From: Mariniblastus sp.
GTDB taxonomy: Bacteria; Planctomycetota; Planctomycetia; Pirellulales; Pirellulaceae
NCBI GenBank assembly: GCA_029251085.1
Contig: JAQXDZ010000119.1
Coordinates: forward strand, 62,001-126,000
DNA length: 64,000 nucleotides
Direction: 5' to 3'
In this document: piece by piece, positions 53,784 through 63,410 of the stretch
Position numbering within the stretch: the stretch's first letter is position 1
Layout: every line of letters starts with the position of its first letter
Program-made: the position numbers and the translations under genes
The notes under the pieces: generated by a model
Databases searched by the model: none
What the model was told of the DNA's origin: nothing
Seen by the model: only the letters and a program-made list of their open reading frames with translations

Positions 53784-53813
53784 AAAAAAACCTTTGCCGG
53801 AAAGCAAAGGTTT
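53784..53813 (-). terminator. Intrinsic terminator after the thioredoxin gene
   Basis: On the minus strand a 10-bp stem AAACCTTTGC/GCAAAGGTTT with a six-base loop runs straight into a T tract. It lies about 30 bases after the thioredoxin stop and supports an independent transcript. Confidence 0.88.
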
Positions 53814-53843
53814 CTGTGTAACAGCAACTTGCATAACAAATTG

Positions 53844-54164
53844 TTAACTACTGTGATTATCAAGGACGGCCTGTAAGTCGCTCTTTTCCCTGTATCCGGC
53901 GATTCGCTCAACGACTTCGCCACCTTTGAATACCAAAATCGTTGGAACAGCGGAAATTCCAAATTGAACCGCCAACTCCATGTGTTCGCCTACGTTCACC
54001 TTACCAACAACCGATTTTCCATCGTTCTCTGCTGCAAGTTCGTCAATGACTGGACCCAGTCGTTTGCAGGGAGGTCAGCCTTGCGACCAAAAATCAACCA
54101 AAACGGGTTTCTCGGAGCCGATAACATCCGCTTCGAATGAGTCCTTCGTAAATTCTGCCGCCAT
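53844..54164 (-). CDS. Thioredoxin with in-frame TGA, probable selenocysteine protein
   Basis: The minus-strand frame from ATG 54164 to TAA 53844 encodes a complete 106-residue thioredoxin if the single TGA at 54077-54075 is read as residue 30. The protein opens MAAEFTKDSFEADVIGSEK, then PVLVDFWSQG-U-PPCKRLGPVIDELA, and later SAVPTILVFKGGE with the cis-Pro. Aligned to thioredoxin (FWAEWCGPCK), the TGA falls exactly on the nucleophilic first Cys, giving U-P-P-C with Cys 33 intact. A GGAG ribosome binding site precedes the ATG by five bases. Promoter, terminator, length and downstream frame are all intact, which argues against decay. A SECIS-like hairpin follows the TGA. TGA ends other genes here (ptsI, the permease), so general recoding is unlikely. 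A sequencing error or recent nonsense mutation remains possible. Confidence 0.82.
54044..54066 (-). promoter_or_regulatory. SECIS-like hairpin downstream of the TGA codon
   Basis: Starting nine bases after the in-frame TGA, the mRNA can fold into CAA/UUG, a small internal loop, then GACUG/CAGUC with the apical loop GGUC. The loop begins 19 bases after the TGA, within the window expected for bacterial selenocysteine insertion elements, and its first two bases are G, as SelB recognition usually requires. An alternative outer stem CTGCAA/TTGCAG is also available. The hairpin lies inside the coding sequence and encodes the conserved segment around LGPV. Confidence 0.65.
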
Positions 54165-54251
54165 ATTTTCTCCAATTTAAAAATCTTCGCCTTGTCCGGG
54201 TTTCCCCGAGTAACGAATACACAAATCCAGATTATCTCAACCGTTTTTCCG

Positions 54252-54279
54252 ATTCTAGCCGGTTGGCGTTGCAGGTCAA
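54252..54279 (-). promoter_or_regulatory. Promoter of the thioredoxin gene
   Basis: On the minus strand TTGACC (54279-54274) and TAGAAT (54257-54252) are separated by 16 bases. Transcription would begin near 54246, leaving about 80 bases of leader before the ATG at 54164. The intact promoter supports an active gene. Confidence 0.65.
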
Positions 54280-54391
54280 CAAGCCACCGCAATGGGTTCA
54301 GCACGATCGAAGCTACCAAAGTCCCTACGTTAATGATCGACATCAACGAGAGAATAAACTTACACTCCCCTTCAAATTTTCATGAAAAAAT

Positions 54392-56473
54392 TTACAAGGC
54401 AAATGACTGAGCAACATCCGCTGGAGCGGGAGCATATTCAAGAGGTTCCATGGAACTCCCTGCCCTGCCCTGCGAGAGGGAACGCATCGCACTGGAATAA
54501 CCGAACAACTCAGCCAACGGTGCATTGGCAATGATGGTGGTCGTTTCCAAATGAGTGTCAGTGCTGACGATCTGGGCTCGCCGTTGTGCCAAGTCCCCAA
54601 CAAACTCGCCGTAGTAATCTTCGGGGGTTGTGATCGTTAGCTTCATAATCGGCTCCAACAGCATTGGAGATGCTTTCCTTAAAGCTTCTTCGAACGCTTC
54701 GCCCGCAGCAATTGAAAACGCCATCGGAGTCGACTCCTCAGTCGTCTCCGCACCCAACAAGGTCACGCGGATTTTCGCCAACGGGAAACTACCAATCGAA
54801 CCGCCTCCTTCGCCGCGAGCCTTGATTTCGTCTTTTACCGACTGAACCATCTCCGGTGGCATCGCATCAACAGGTAATCGACTTCGAATCGCTACACCTG
54901 TTTCAATTTTCTCATCGGGTTCCATTCGCAGTTTGACCTTGGCAAACAACTGCTGGCCGTTGACCAAACGATGACACTCACCGGTAACTTCTACGCTCTG
55001 CCCAATTGTTTCGCGATACGAAACACGTGGCTTATGAACTTTCACATTTAGATTGAAATCTCGAAGCAGTCGGTTCTTAATCACTTCGAGGTGAAGTTCA
55101 CCCATCCCGGCAATCAACGTCTGACCAGTGTCTTCATTTTCATTTGCCTTGAATGTCGGATCCTGTTTCTTCAACAGATCAAGAACGTCTCCAAGTTTAT
55201 TTCGATCCGCTGTCGACTCCGGTTCAATCGCCATCTCAATAACAGTTTCAGGAAATTCAATCGGCTCGAGAAGAATGGGATTGTTTTGCTCACAAAGCGT
55301 ATCTCCGGTTACCGCAAATCGAGGGCCAATGACGCCCACGATTTCGCCACAGGCAATTTCATCTAACTGGCCGTCTCGCTCTTTTTTGGTGGCATGAATC
55401 TGCCACAGTTGAGCTGCATTTTCTTTTTTATCTTTGGATGGACAGTAAACTCGCGAATTCCCTTTCAGCACGCCCGAGTAAACCCGGATCCAATAAAGGT
55501 CACCGGTTTTTGCGGGCAAAATTTTAAATACCAATCCACAAAACGGCTCTTTCGGATCTGGCTTTCGAGACAACTCCTGTTCAGGTTTTCGTGGATTCGT
55601 TCCTACGACTGGCGGACGCTCGAGTGGATTAGGAAGATAGTGCTTAACACCATCAAGCACACCCTGCACGCCGATGCCGTGTAAGGCGGAACCGCAAACC
55701 ACTGGATGGATTGCCCCTTTCAAGGTCGCTTCGCGTACGGTTTTACGAATCAACTCGTTCGAAATCGCCTTCCCTTCAAACGCCAATTCCGCCATTTCAT
55801 CACTAAAGTCGTACAGCGTCTCCAGCAGTTGCTCACGGGCAAACTCAGCTTCATCAAGCAAGTCCTCGGGAATAGGCGACTCTTTTTGTTTCTTTCCTTC
55901 ATCCTCGAACGTTACGAACCGCATTTTGATTAGGTCGATCAGCCCGCGAAACGGATCGTCGACGTGTGAAGGACCCAAACCAACGGGAATTTGCAACGCA
56001 ACCGGGTTGGCTCCCAACCGCGTTTTAATCTCATTAAAAACCCGCTCGAATCCAGCGCCTTCGCGGTCAAGTTTATTAATGAACGCCATTCTCGGCACGC
56101 CATACTTGTTGGCCTGTCGCCAAACTGTTTCGCTTTGCGCCTCCACTCCTTCACGTGCGCTAAACACAACGACAGCGCCATCAAGAACTCGCAGGCTCCG
56201 CTCGACTTCTGCTGTAAAATCCACGTGCCCCGGTGTGTCGAGTAGATTGACATGAATGTCTTTCCAATCAAACGTCACGCAGGCAGAGTAAATGGTAATC
56301 CCACGTTCCTGCTCTTCTTGATCGTCGTCGGTAGTGGTTGTTCCACTGTCGACTTTCCCAACCCGATGCTTGGCACCGCTAAGAAACAACATTCGCTCGG
56401 TCACCGTCGTTTTCCCAGCATCGATATGAGCGATGATGCCAATGTTTCTCAGATTTTGGAGTTTACGAGCCAT
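54392..56473 (-). CDS. fusA: Elongation factor G, divergent type
   Basis: A 693-residue translational GTPase of the EF-G family, which drives translocation or ribosome recycling. G1 HIDAGKTT, G3 DTPGHVDF, G4 NKLD and the domain IV-V segments (GMGELHLEVIKNRL, EDYYGEFVGDLAQRRAQI) are present. The switch I region reads KVDSGTTTTDDDQEEQERG instead of the usual MDWMEQEQERG, so it may belong to the EF-G subfamilies known from spirochaetes, planctomycetes and delta-proteobacteria rather than classical EF-G I. It follows rpsL-rpsG, the str-operon position, but a strong terminator separates it from rpsG. Confidence 0.93.
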   Translation of the reverse strand: MARKLQNLRNIGIIAHIDAGKTTVTERMLFLSGAKHRVGKVDSGTTTTDDDQEEQERGITIYSACVTFDWKDIHVNLLDTPGHVDFTAEVERSLRVLDGAVVVFSAREGVEAQSETVWRQANKYGVPRMAFINKLDREGAGFERVFNEIKTRLGANPVALQIPVGLGPSHVDDPFRGLIDLIKMRFVTFEDEGKKQKESPIPEDLLDEAEFAREQLLETLYDFSDEMAELAFEGKAISNELIRKTVREATLKGAIHPVVCGSALHGIGVQGVLDGVKHYLPNPLERPPVVGTNPRKPEQELSRKPDPKEPFCGLVFKILPAKTGDLYWIRVYSGVLKGNSRVYCPSKDKKENAAQLWQIHATKKERDGQLDEIACGEIVGVIGPRFAVTGDTLCEQNNPILLEPIEFPETVIEMAIEPESTADRNKLGDVLDLLKKQDPTFKANENEDTGQTLIAGMGELHLEVIKNRLLRDFNLNVKVHKPRVSYRETIGQSVEVTGECHRLVNGQQLFAKVKLRMEPDEKIETGVAIRSRLPVDAMPPEMVQSVKDEIKARGEGGGSIGSFPLAKIRVTLLGAETTEESTPMAFSIAAGEAFEEALRKASPMLLEPIMKLTITTPEDYYGEFVGDLAQRRAQIVSTDTHLETTTIIANAPLAELFGYSSAMRSLSQGRAGSSMEPLEYAPAPADVAQSFAL

Positions 56474-56552
56474 AATAAATCAGCAACTAAAAGCGTGATT
56501 GCCTGGAAAATTAATCTTGCACTCGGAAATTTCAATCATCCGATAAGCGCAT

Positions 56553-56585
56553 AAAAAAACCGCTCCGTGTTCGACGAAGCGGTTT
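56553..56585 (-). terminator. Intrinsic terminator between rpsG and fusA
   Basis: On the minus strand the stem AAACCGCTTCGT/ACGGAGCGGTTT (12 bp with one G-U pair, five-base loop) is followed by a run of T. It lies about 15 bases after the rpsG stop and should reduce or stop readthrough into fusA. Confidence 0.9.
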
Positions 56586-56600
56586 GGATTCAGTTTTTTA

Positions 56601-57071
56601 CTACCAAGCGAAGTGTGCAAACGCTTTGTTTGCTTCGGCCATTCGATGGGTGTTCTCTCGTTTCGTCATCGCCGCGCCTTCACGGTTGTACGCTGCAACC
56701 AATTCATCCGCGAGACGCAGATGAGTGGGACGACCCTTTTTGTCTCGGATCGCCGTGAGCAACCAACGAATCGCAAGCGATTGCTGTCGGCTTCGACTTA
56801 CCTGCATCGGTACCTGATAAGACGCACCACCGACTCGCTTTGAGCGAACTTCGATGTGTGGCTTTACGTTTTCGACCGCTGTCGTGAAAACGTCAATAGA
56901 TTCAGCTTCCGGAACACGCTTCTTGATCTCATCCAGAGCGTTGTAGAAAACAGCCTGTGCTGTGGTTTTCTTTCCGTCCCACATCAAACAATTGATGAAC
57001 TTGCTCGCCAAAATGGAATCAAACTTTGGATCCGGTTTTAGCTGCGTTCGGCTGGCGGTAATTCTTCCCAT
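56601..57071 (-). CDS. rpsG: 30S ribosomal protein S7
   Basis: uS7 nucleates assembly of the head of the small subunit. The 156-residue length is standard. Landmarks are [18 protein letters not shown], the central [18 protein letters not shown] and SYQVPMQV, and the C-terminal [19 protein letters not shown]. It lies 66 bases after rpsL on the same strand, forming a ribosomal pair. Confidence 0.97.
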   Translation of the reverse strand: MGRITASRTQLKPDPKFDSILASKFINCLMWDGKKTTAQAVFYNALDEIKKRVPEAESIDVFTTAVENVKPHIEVRSKRVGGASYQVPMQVSRSRQQSLAIRWLLTAIRDKKGRPTHLRLADELVAAYNREGAAMTKRENTHRMAEANKAFAHFAW

Positions 57072-57137
57072 GGTACTCTGTATTTTTTATTAGAAATGAT
57101 TGCTATTGAAATTTAGAGATGCGGACAACGCAACAAA

Positions 57138-57503
57138 CTACTTCTTCGCGCCGTAACGACTTCGCGATTGCTTTCGGTTCTCAACACCCAGTGTGTCTTG
57201 AGCACCGCGGACAACCTGATATCGAACACCCGGAAGGTCGCGGACTCGCCCGCCTCGTACCAATACGATCGAGTGTTCCTGCAAGTTGTGCCCTTCACCA
57301 GGGATGTAAACCGTGACTTCTTTTCCGTTAGAAAGTCGCACACGTGTGATCTTACGCAAAGCCGAATTCGGCTTTTTCGGAGTCATCGTCCGAACTTGCA
57401 GACACACGCCCTGCTTTTGAGGGCAACGCTCCAGCACAGGAGCCTTGGTAAACTTGCGTTTCTTCTTGCGTTTTTTGCGGAGAAGTTGATTAATCGTAGG
57501 CAT
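57138..57503 (-). CDS. rpsL: 30S ribosomal protein S12
   Basis: uS12 lies in the decoding centre. The protein is 121 residues, close to the usual 123-124. [17 protein letters not shown] at the N-terminus, the decoding loop [19 protein letters not shown] and the [20 protein letters not shown] segment are diagnostic. The Lys residues in TPKKPNS are wild type with respect to streptomycin resistance. It is the first gene after rpoC in the rpoB-rpoC-rpsL-rpsG order. Confidence 0.97.
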   Translation of the reverse strand: MPTINQLLRKKRKKKRKFTKAPVLERCPQKQGVCLQVRTMTPKKPNSALRKITRVRLSNGKEVTVYIPGEGHNLQEHSIVLVRGGRVRDLPGVRYQVVRGAQDTLGVENRKQSRSRYGAKK

Positions 57504-57795
57504 TCGTTCTTCTATCTATCCACGCGCCGACTTCGTCGACGCTACTAATTCCAGGTGAATTTTCATCCGGCCCAATTGCGCAAATGGCACAAGTGGAAGC
57601 CCGTAAAAATAATAGTTTTATGCAAAATGTCAACCTCAAATTGACATTTCAATATGTCATTTCAGGGAGGATGGGAAAAATGGCATCACCAATAGCAATC
57701 TATCGGCTGGGACGCCTCATAATTACCCAATTTCCTTGGAAAAAACCAATTTAGCGGCAACTTTCGCCCCTTTTGGTAACTCCCCTCCCCCTTAG
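57504..57795 (-). other. rpoC-rpsL intergenic region with overlapping inverted repeats
   Basis: This 292-base stretch contains no gene. On the minus strand TTGACA (57633-57628) and TATTTT (57611-57606) with a 16-base spacer form a plausible promoter for rpsL. Overlapping it is an 8-bp inverted repeat AATGTCAA/TTGACATT (57626-57633 and 57641-57648), and a further ATGTCA at 57654-57659. The symmetry could be an operator. A weak hairpin at 57689-57706 (CCAATAG/CTATCGG) may attenuate rpoC readthrough. Confidence 0.5.
57606..57633 (-). promoter_or_regulatory. Candidate promoter of rpsL-rpsG
   Basis: A perfect -35 TTGACA with a 16-base spacer and a -10 TATTTT (four of six matches) lie about 100 bases upstream of the rpsL start. 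The -35 is one arm of a perfect inverted repeat, so factor binding there would block it. Confidence 0.5.
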
Positions 57796-60700
57796 CTACG
57801 CCCCTCCATCTAGGACGTCTTGCCATTCCTTCAACTTGTCCCACTCCCCAGCGGCTGCCAGCTGTGCCTGATCAGGCCATGTCGATGGGTTCATGGTCGC
57901 CATGATTCCACCCGCATGATTCAGGACTTCTTTAATTTGATCCGGTGTTGTCTGAGCTAACTGCTGGAAACTCATCAAGCCTACGCTGTTCAATAACCCA
58001 GCCACTTGAGGTCCAATTCCTTCAATTTTAGTCAGATCATCCGACGCGACGACTCTCCCGCCGTTAAGCTGATCCTGCCACTGACTTAGCTTGTCCCACT
58101 CACCGACAGCAGCTAATTGAGCTTGATCTGCCCAAGTCGTCGGATCCTGCGAGTCAAACCCACCAGCAGCTAAAAAGTCTTTCAACTCAGCCGCTGAAGC
58201 CTGTGTCAATTGTGCGAAGGTTGTTATTCCTGCAGTTGCAAGATGCTCGGCAATCTTAGGACCGATTCCCTCAATCTTTGTCAGATCATCCGTCGCAGCA
58301 GCCACCGGTGACGGTGCAGTTTCAGCAGGACGACCACCAGTTAAGCGATCTTGCCAGTCTTGCAATTGTGTCCAAGCTCCAACCGCGGCCAATTGAGCCT
58401 GATCGCACCAGGTGGTTGCGTCGTGTGCTCCATAGCCTCCGACTGCGTCGAGTATCTCTCGAACGCGTACCGATCCTGCGGAAGCCAATTGCGAGTAAGA
58501 CATAATGCCCGCCGCATTTAAGTGCCCCGCAATCGCTGGTCCAACCCCTTCGATCCGAGTTAAATCGTCGACCTCAACCGGTGTCGACGGAGCAATCGCA
58601 GGTGCCTCTGTTGTGGTCACACGACCTCCATCGAGACGCGTTTGCCATTCCTTCAACTGATCCCACTCACCTCTCGCAGCCATTTGTGACTGGTCCGGCC
58701 AAGTGGTTGTGTCATGTGCTCCGTAGCCACCAATATTATCCAGAATCGACCGGATTCTCGCTGGATCAGTTCCCGCAAGTTCCGCGAAAGTGAAAATACC
58801 AGCGTCGTTGAGATGCTTAGCAATCGCAGGACCAATTCCTTCAATGCGAGTCAGATCATCGCCGGTTGCAGGCATCGGATCGGGCGTAGTGAAGCCGCCG
58901 AGCAGTGCATCTAGACCAGCATCATGAATCGCTCCGGCCATTGGCACAACTTCTTGAGTTGCCATCGCGTTGGAGAAATCATCACCACCGATTACCGCTC
59001 CGGTGTCAGCAGGCGCCCCGCCGTCACCACCGAAAATTTTCCATGGATCGTCGACTTGTTCCGGAGCCTGTGCTTCAGCTTGCAACTTCATCGCTTCTAA
59101 GTTGTACTGAACGTCGGAATCCTGAAACGTTCGGAAACCTGTTCCCGCCGGGATTAGGTGGCCAAGAATAACGTTTTCTTTCAGACCAACGAGGTTGTCG
59201 ACTTTCCCAGCCAATGCAGCCTCGGTGAGAACCTTTGTGGTCTCTTGGAAACTCGCAGCCGAGATGAAACTCGAACTTTGGACAGCAGCCTTGGTGATCC
59301 CCAGTAGTTGGGTACTGTAAGTCGCTGACTTTGGCTTGGTGCACTTGGCGGGCTTGCCACCGAGTGTCTCCACTTGAGCGTTTGTGTCTTCGAAAACGAC
59401 TTTGGGAACGATTTGACCTTTTGAGAAATCGCTATCCGCTTTGTCGGTCACCTTCACGCATTTGGCAAGCTGATCATTGACTTGCTGGAAATCAAATCGA
59501 TCGCAAATCAAACCAGGTAACATGTTGGTGTCACCCGCCGATTCAATTTTCACTTTTCTTAGCATCCGAGCAATGATGATCTCAACGTGTTTATCGTTGA
59601 TTTCCACTCGCTGACTTCGGTAGACCTGCTGAATCTCGTGGCCAAGATACTGCTGAACAGCTTCTTCACCCGACACTCGAAGAATATCGTGAGGAACGAG
59701 CGGACCATCAACCAATTGCTGGCCGGCCTTCACAATGTCGTCTGTGTGAACTCGGAATCGCTTTCCAGGTGGCACTAAGTGCTCTGCTTCAATTCCACTT
59801 TCACTCTTAACAACAATCGATCGCTTTCCACGCTTCTTCTCAGTTTGAATTTCAACGACACCGTCGATTTCAGCAAGTACCGCAGGATCTTTCGGCTTTC
59901 GAGCTTCAAAAATCTCAGTAACTCGAGGTAGACCTCCAGTAATATCTGAAATTCCCGATGCTTCTCGCGGCGTTTCCGCAACCGTCGAACCAGCAGAAAT
60001 CATGTCCCCTTCGTTGACCGTGATATTCGCACGCTCAGGCAGATAGTAAACATCTGCAACTTTTCCTTCACTATCCTCGATGACGATTTGAGGATGCATG
60101 TCGCCTTTGAAATCGATGATCGTCTTTCGAATCGTACCACTGGCTTCCGTTTCGATCTGCATCGTCTCGCCATCGATAATGTCTTCGAAGCGAACTTTAC
60201 CAGCGACTTCCGAAAGTACTGGAACCGCAAACGGGTTCCACTCGCAAAGAACAACATCGCCTTCAACTTCTTGATCGTCCGCGACGCGGAGAATCGAACC
60301 CTGAGGAATCTTATGGCTTTCCAATTCACGACCACGTGGATCCAGAATCGAAATTTCTCCGTTTCGATTCAACACCACTGTGTCGCCTTTGTCATTGGTG
60401 GCGTACCGCATACGCGTGATCTTTACGACACCCGCACGGCTACATTTCTTCTGGTTCTCTTCGGTAACGGTACTAGCCACACCACCGATGTGGAACGTCC
60501 GCATCGTCAACTGGGTTCCAGGTTCACCGATACTTTGGGCAGCGATGATTCCAACCGCCATACCCTCTTCGACCATATCTCCGGTCGACATATCCATTCC
60601 GTAACAACAACGGCAAACACCTAAAGGTGCATCGCAAGTCATCGGACTACGGACCTGGATTTTCTCTAGCCCCATCTCTTCGATCTTACGCGCGATCTCC

Positions 60701-63267
60701 GGCGTAATCATCTGGCTTTCGCGAACCACGACTTCATCGGTAACAGGGTTAACGATGTTCTGTCGGGAAACACGACCGTTGATCGCCGTCGCCAACCGAA
60801 CTTCAACCTGCTCACCACGGTAAATTACACCTTTGGTAATTCCGAGCGTGGTCCCACAATCTTCCATTGTGATCACAACGTTTTGAGCAACATCGGCAAG
60901 CTTTCGAGTCAGGTAACCGGAGTCAGCTGTTTTCAACGCCGTATCGGCCAAACCTTTTCGAGCACCGTGAGTCGAGGAGAAGTATTCCAAAACCGACAGG
61001 CCTTCACGGAAATTCGCCTTAATCGGCGTTTCAATGATCTCACCGGACGGCTTGGCCATCAAACCACGCATTCCAGCCAACTGTCGAATCTGTTCAACAC
61101 CACCACGAGCACCCGAATGCGCCATCAGGAACACTGGATTAACGTAGCCCATACCGCCACGATAATCGGTTTCCATCGCCGCCATCATTTCCTTCGTGAT
61201 ACTCTCACGAGCGTGCGTCCAGGTATCCAGTACCTTGTTGTAACGCTCTTGCTCAGTAATCACTCCACGCTCGTAATGCTTACGAAACTTAAGAACTTCT
61301 TTTTCAGCAGCGGCAACGATTTTTTCTTTCGAATCGGGTGTCACCAAGTCATCAGTCGCGAACGACAAACCACTTCGCGTACTCTCCCGGAAACCAAGTT
61401 GGTTCATATCGTCCAGAAGATCAATCGTTTCGCGACGACCCAAACTCTGATAACAATCTGAAATCACAACCGCGAGATCACCACTCTTGAGTGGGTAATT
61501 GTAAAAATCAAGACCTTCGGGAAGCATCATGTTAAACATGATTCGACCGTAGCTGGTTTCAATGATCTGGCTCGGCAATCGCTCTTCTTCATTGACACGT
61601 ACAAAGCGTCCTTCAGGAAGGCGAACTTTAATGCGTGCATGAAGCTTAATCACACCTTGTGAAAATGCTGTATCGGCTTCGTCGAGAGACGAAAAGACCA
61701 TTCCGTCTCCTTCCTGGTTGGGAAGCACCAACGAAACGTAGTAACAACCCATCACCGTATCCTGCGACGGACTCATGATAGGTCGACCGTTGGACGGAGC
61801 AAAAATATTGTTGGTTGAAAGCATCAATGTATGAGCTTCAACCTGAGCTTCGATCGAAAGTGGCAAGTGAACTGCCATCTGATCACCATCGAAGTCAGCA
61901 TTAAATCCTTTACACACCAACGGATGTAAGTGGATCGCGTTTCCTTCAACTAGAATCGGCTCAAATGCCTGAATTCCCATGCGGTGAAGCGTCGGAGCAC
62001 GATTCAACATAACCGGGTGGTTACGAATCACCTGCTCAAGAATGTCCCAAACTTCTTCGTCCTTCCGCTCGAGCATCTTCTTGGCGCTCTTGATCGTATC
62101 AGCATGCCCTAATTCTTTGAGCTTGCGAATGATGAACGGTTGGTAAAGCTCCAACGCAATCTTCTTCGGAAGACCACATTGATGGAGTTTCAAACGAGCA
62201 CCCACAACGATTACAGAACGAGCTGAATAATCAACACGCTTACCCAAGAGGTTTTCGCGGAAACGACCCTGCTTACCCTTGATCATATCAGTCAATGATT
62301 TCAACGGTCGGTTACTGCTGCCCAGCACCGGACGCTTGCAACGATTGTTGTCAAACAATGCATCCACCGACTGCTGCAACATCCGCTTTTCGTTGCGAAT
62401 GATCACTTCAGGCGCGTTTAGATCGACTAGCTTTCGCAGTCGGTTGTTGCGGTTGATAATTCGGCGATAGAGATCGTTAAGATCGGATGTCGCAAAGTTA
62501 CCGGAGTCCAGCAACACAAGTGGACGCAGGTCCGGAGGAATCACTGGGATTACATCAAGCACCATCCACTCAGGCTTGTTATCGCTATCCCGAATTGACT
62601 CCACGATCTTCAATCGATTGGTCAAGTCTTTTCGCTTTTGCTTTGAACCTGTCTCGGCGAGTTCAATCCGCAAGTCATCCGACAATCTGACCAAATCGAG
62701 CTCAGACAGGAGTTCCCGCACAGCATCAGCGCCCATATTAGCGGTGAAACTGCCTTCACCAAACTCAGCGCGAGCGGCGCGGTACTCTTCCTCAGTCAGC
62801 AATTGCTGTCGCTCGAGGTCAGTATCCTTGGCATCGGTAACGACGTAATCCTGGAAGTAAATCACCTTCTCAAGACTGCTGGTCTTCATGTTCAACAAGT
62901 TACCCAAGCGACTGGGCATTGCTTTGAAAAACCAAATGTGAACGACGGGTGCGGCCAATTCAATGTGACCCATTCGTTTACGACGAACACGCGAGTGCGT
63001 CACCTTAACGCCACAGCGATCGCAAATCATGCCCTTGTACTTCATACCGCGGTACTTGCCACAAGCACATTCCCAGTCCTTTTCAGGTCCGAAAATTCGC
63101 TCGCAGAACAAACCATCTTTTTCAGGACGGTAAGTACGGTAGTTAATCGTTTCAGGTTTTTTCACTTCACCCATTGACCATGAGCGAATATCGTGAGGAC
63201 GAGCCAAAGAAATTTTGACTGAAGCATAATCGTTGATGCGATCGTAGGTGGTGTCGGCAGTCGCCAT
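57796..63267 (-). CDS. rpoC: RNA polymerase beta' subunit with C-terminal HhH-repeat extension
   Basis: The beta' subunit holds the catalytic Mg2+ in [12 protein letters not shown] (near residue 454). N-terminal zinc ligands appear in CACGKYRG and CDRCGVKV, and the second zinc site in [13 protein letters not shown]. The conserved beta' part ends near residue 1440 ([16 protein letters not shown]). The protein is 1823 residues, about 400 more than usual. The extra part begins with a linker and then has four tandem units starting at residues 1470, 1567, 1660 and 1743, each opening DDLT[RK]IEG[IV]GP, a helix-hairpin-helix-like motif. The start follows a good AGGTGA ribosome binding site. It is cotranscribed with rpoB. 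Confidence 0.97.
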   Translation of the reverse strand: MATADTTYDRINDYASVKISLARPHDIRSWSMGEVKKPETINYRTYRPEKDGLFCERIFGPEKDWECACGKYRGMKYKGMICDRCGVKVTHSRVRRKRMGHIELAAPVVHIWFFKAMPSRLGNLLNMKTSSLEKVIYFQDYVVTDAKDTDLERQQLLTEEEYRAARAEFGEGSFTANMGADAVRELLSELDLVRLSDDLRIELAETGSKQKRKDLTNRLKIVESIRDSDNKPEWMVLDVIPVIPPDLRPLVLLDSGNFATSDLNDLYRRIINRNNRLRKLVDLNAPEVIIRNEKRMLQQSVDALFDNNRCKRPVLGSSNRPLKSLTDMIKGKQGRFRENLLGKRVDYSARSVIVVGARLKLHQCGLPKKIALELYQPFIIRKLKELGHADTIKSAKKMLERKDEEVWDILEQVIRNHPVMLNRAPTLHRMGIQAFEPILVEGNAIHLHPLVCKGFNADFDGDQMAVHLPLSIEAQVEAHTLMLSTNNIFAPSNGRPIMSPSQDTVMGCYYVSLVLPNQEGDGMVFSSLDEADTAFSQGVIKLHARIKVRLPEGRFVRVNEEERLPSQIIETSYGRIMFNMMLPEGLDFYNYPLKSGDLAVVISDCYQSLGRRETIDLLDDMNQLGFRESTRSGLSFATDDLVTPDSKEKIVAAAEKEVLKFRKHYERGVITEQERYNKVLDTWTHARESITKEMMAAMETDYRGGMGYVNPVFLMAHSGARGGVEQIRQLAGMRGLMAKPSGEIIETPIKANFREGLSVLEYFSSTHGARKGLADTALKTADSGYLTRKLADVAQNVVITMEDCGTTLGITKGVIYRGEQVEVRLATAINGRVSRQNIVNPVTDEVVVRESQMITPEIARKIEEMGLEKIQVRSPMTCDAPLGVCRCCYGMDMSTGDMVEEGMAVGIIAAQSIGEPGTQLTMRTFHIGGVASTVTEENQKKCSRAGVVKITRMRYATNDKGDTVVLNRNGEISILDPRGRELESHKIPQGSILRVADDQEVEGDVVLCEWNPFAVPVLSEVAGKVRFEDIIDGETMQIETEASGTIRKTIIDFKGDMHPQIVIEDSEGKVADVYYLPERANITVNEGDMISAGSTVAETPREASGISDITGGLPRVTEIFEARKPKDPAVLAEIDGVVEIQTEKKRGKRSIVVKSESGIEAEHLVPPGKRFRVHTDDIVKAGQQLVDGPLVPHDILRVSGEEAVQQYLGHEIQQVYRSQRVEINDKHVEIIIARMLRKVKIESAGDTNMLPGLICDRFDFQQVNDQLAKCVKVTDKADSDFSKGQIVPKVVFEDTNAQVETLGGKPAKCTKPKSATYSTQLLGITKAAVQSSSFISAASFQETTKVLTEAALAGKVDNLVGLKENVILGHLIPAGTGFRTFQDSDVQYNLEAMKLQAEAQAPEQVDDPWKIFGGDGGAPADTGAVIGGDDFSNAMATQEVVPMAGAIHDAGLDALLGGFTTPDPMPATGDDLTRIEGIGPAIAKHLNDAGIFTFAELAGTDPARIRSILDNIGGYGAHDTTTWPDQSQMAARGEWDQLKEWQTRLDGGRVTTTEAPAIAPSTPVEVDDLTRIEGVGPAIAGHLNAAGIMSYSQLASAGSVRVREILDAVGGYGAHDATTWCDQAQLAAVGAWTQLQDWQDRLTGGRPAETAPSPVAAATDDLTKIEGIGPKIAEHLATAGITTFAQLTQASAAELKDFLAAGGFDSQDPTTWADQAQLAAVGEWDKLSQWQDQLNGGRVVASDDLTKIEGIGPQVAGLLNSVGLMSFQQLAQTTPDQIKEVLNHAGGIMATMNPSTWPDQAQLAAAGEWDKLKEWQDVLDGGA
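57799..58860 (-). repeat. Four tandem HhH-like protein repeats at the 3' end of rpoC
   Basis: Units of about 83-97 codons begin at 58860, 58569, 58290 and 58041 (minus strand). Each has DDLT-x-IEG-x-GP, a helix pair, then a Trp-rich segment such as [17 protein letters not shown] and ends with a LDGGR/LNGGR-type turn. The linkers between them are Ala/Pro/Thr-rich. Similar IEGIGP motifs bind DNA or mediate protein contacts in other proteins. Confidence 0.88.
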
Positions 63268-63410
63268 AAATTCACCTGCTCCTTTTAAGTATTTTTATCG
63301 TTTGTTTTAAGGGGGAACGTTTTCAAGCCTGTCAGAGCTTCTGCAACGCAAACAGTCATTTGGCATTCACGCGGGCAGGGTCAAACCACTGCCCCGCTGT
63401 GCCCGCGGGT

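Noticed and set aside
53844..54164. Reading the thioredoxin as a plain pseudogene
   Set aside because: Only one codon is affected, it is the active-site Cys position, and promoter, ribosome binding site, terminator and a SECIS-like hairpin are intact. A pseudogene remains possible but is less likely.
53747..54346. Two short minus-strand open frames covering the thioredoxin region (53747-53962 and 53996-54346)
   Set aside because: They are in other frames than the thioredoxin and show no family features. They are shadows; the true reading frame is interrupted by the TGA.
57799..58860. A CRISPR-like or DNA-level repeat array at the end of rpoC
   Set aside because: The periodicity is about 250-290 bases, in frame, with conserved protein motifs and diverged third codon positions, so it is a protein repeat, not a DNA repeat array.
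58278..63177. Numerous plus-strand open frames opposite rpoC, some longer than 170 codons
   Set aside because: They are the antisense shadow of a conserved gene. They lack ribosome binding sites and any recognisable family.
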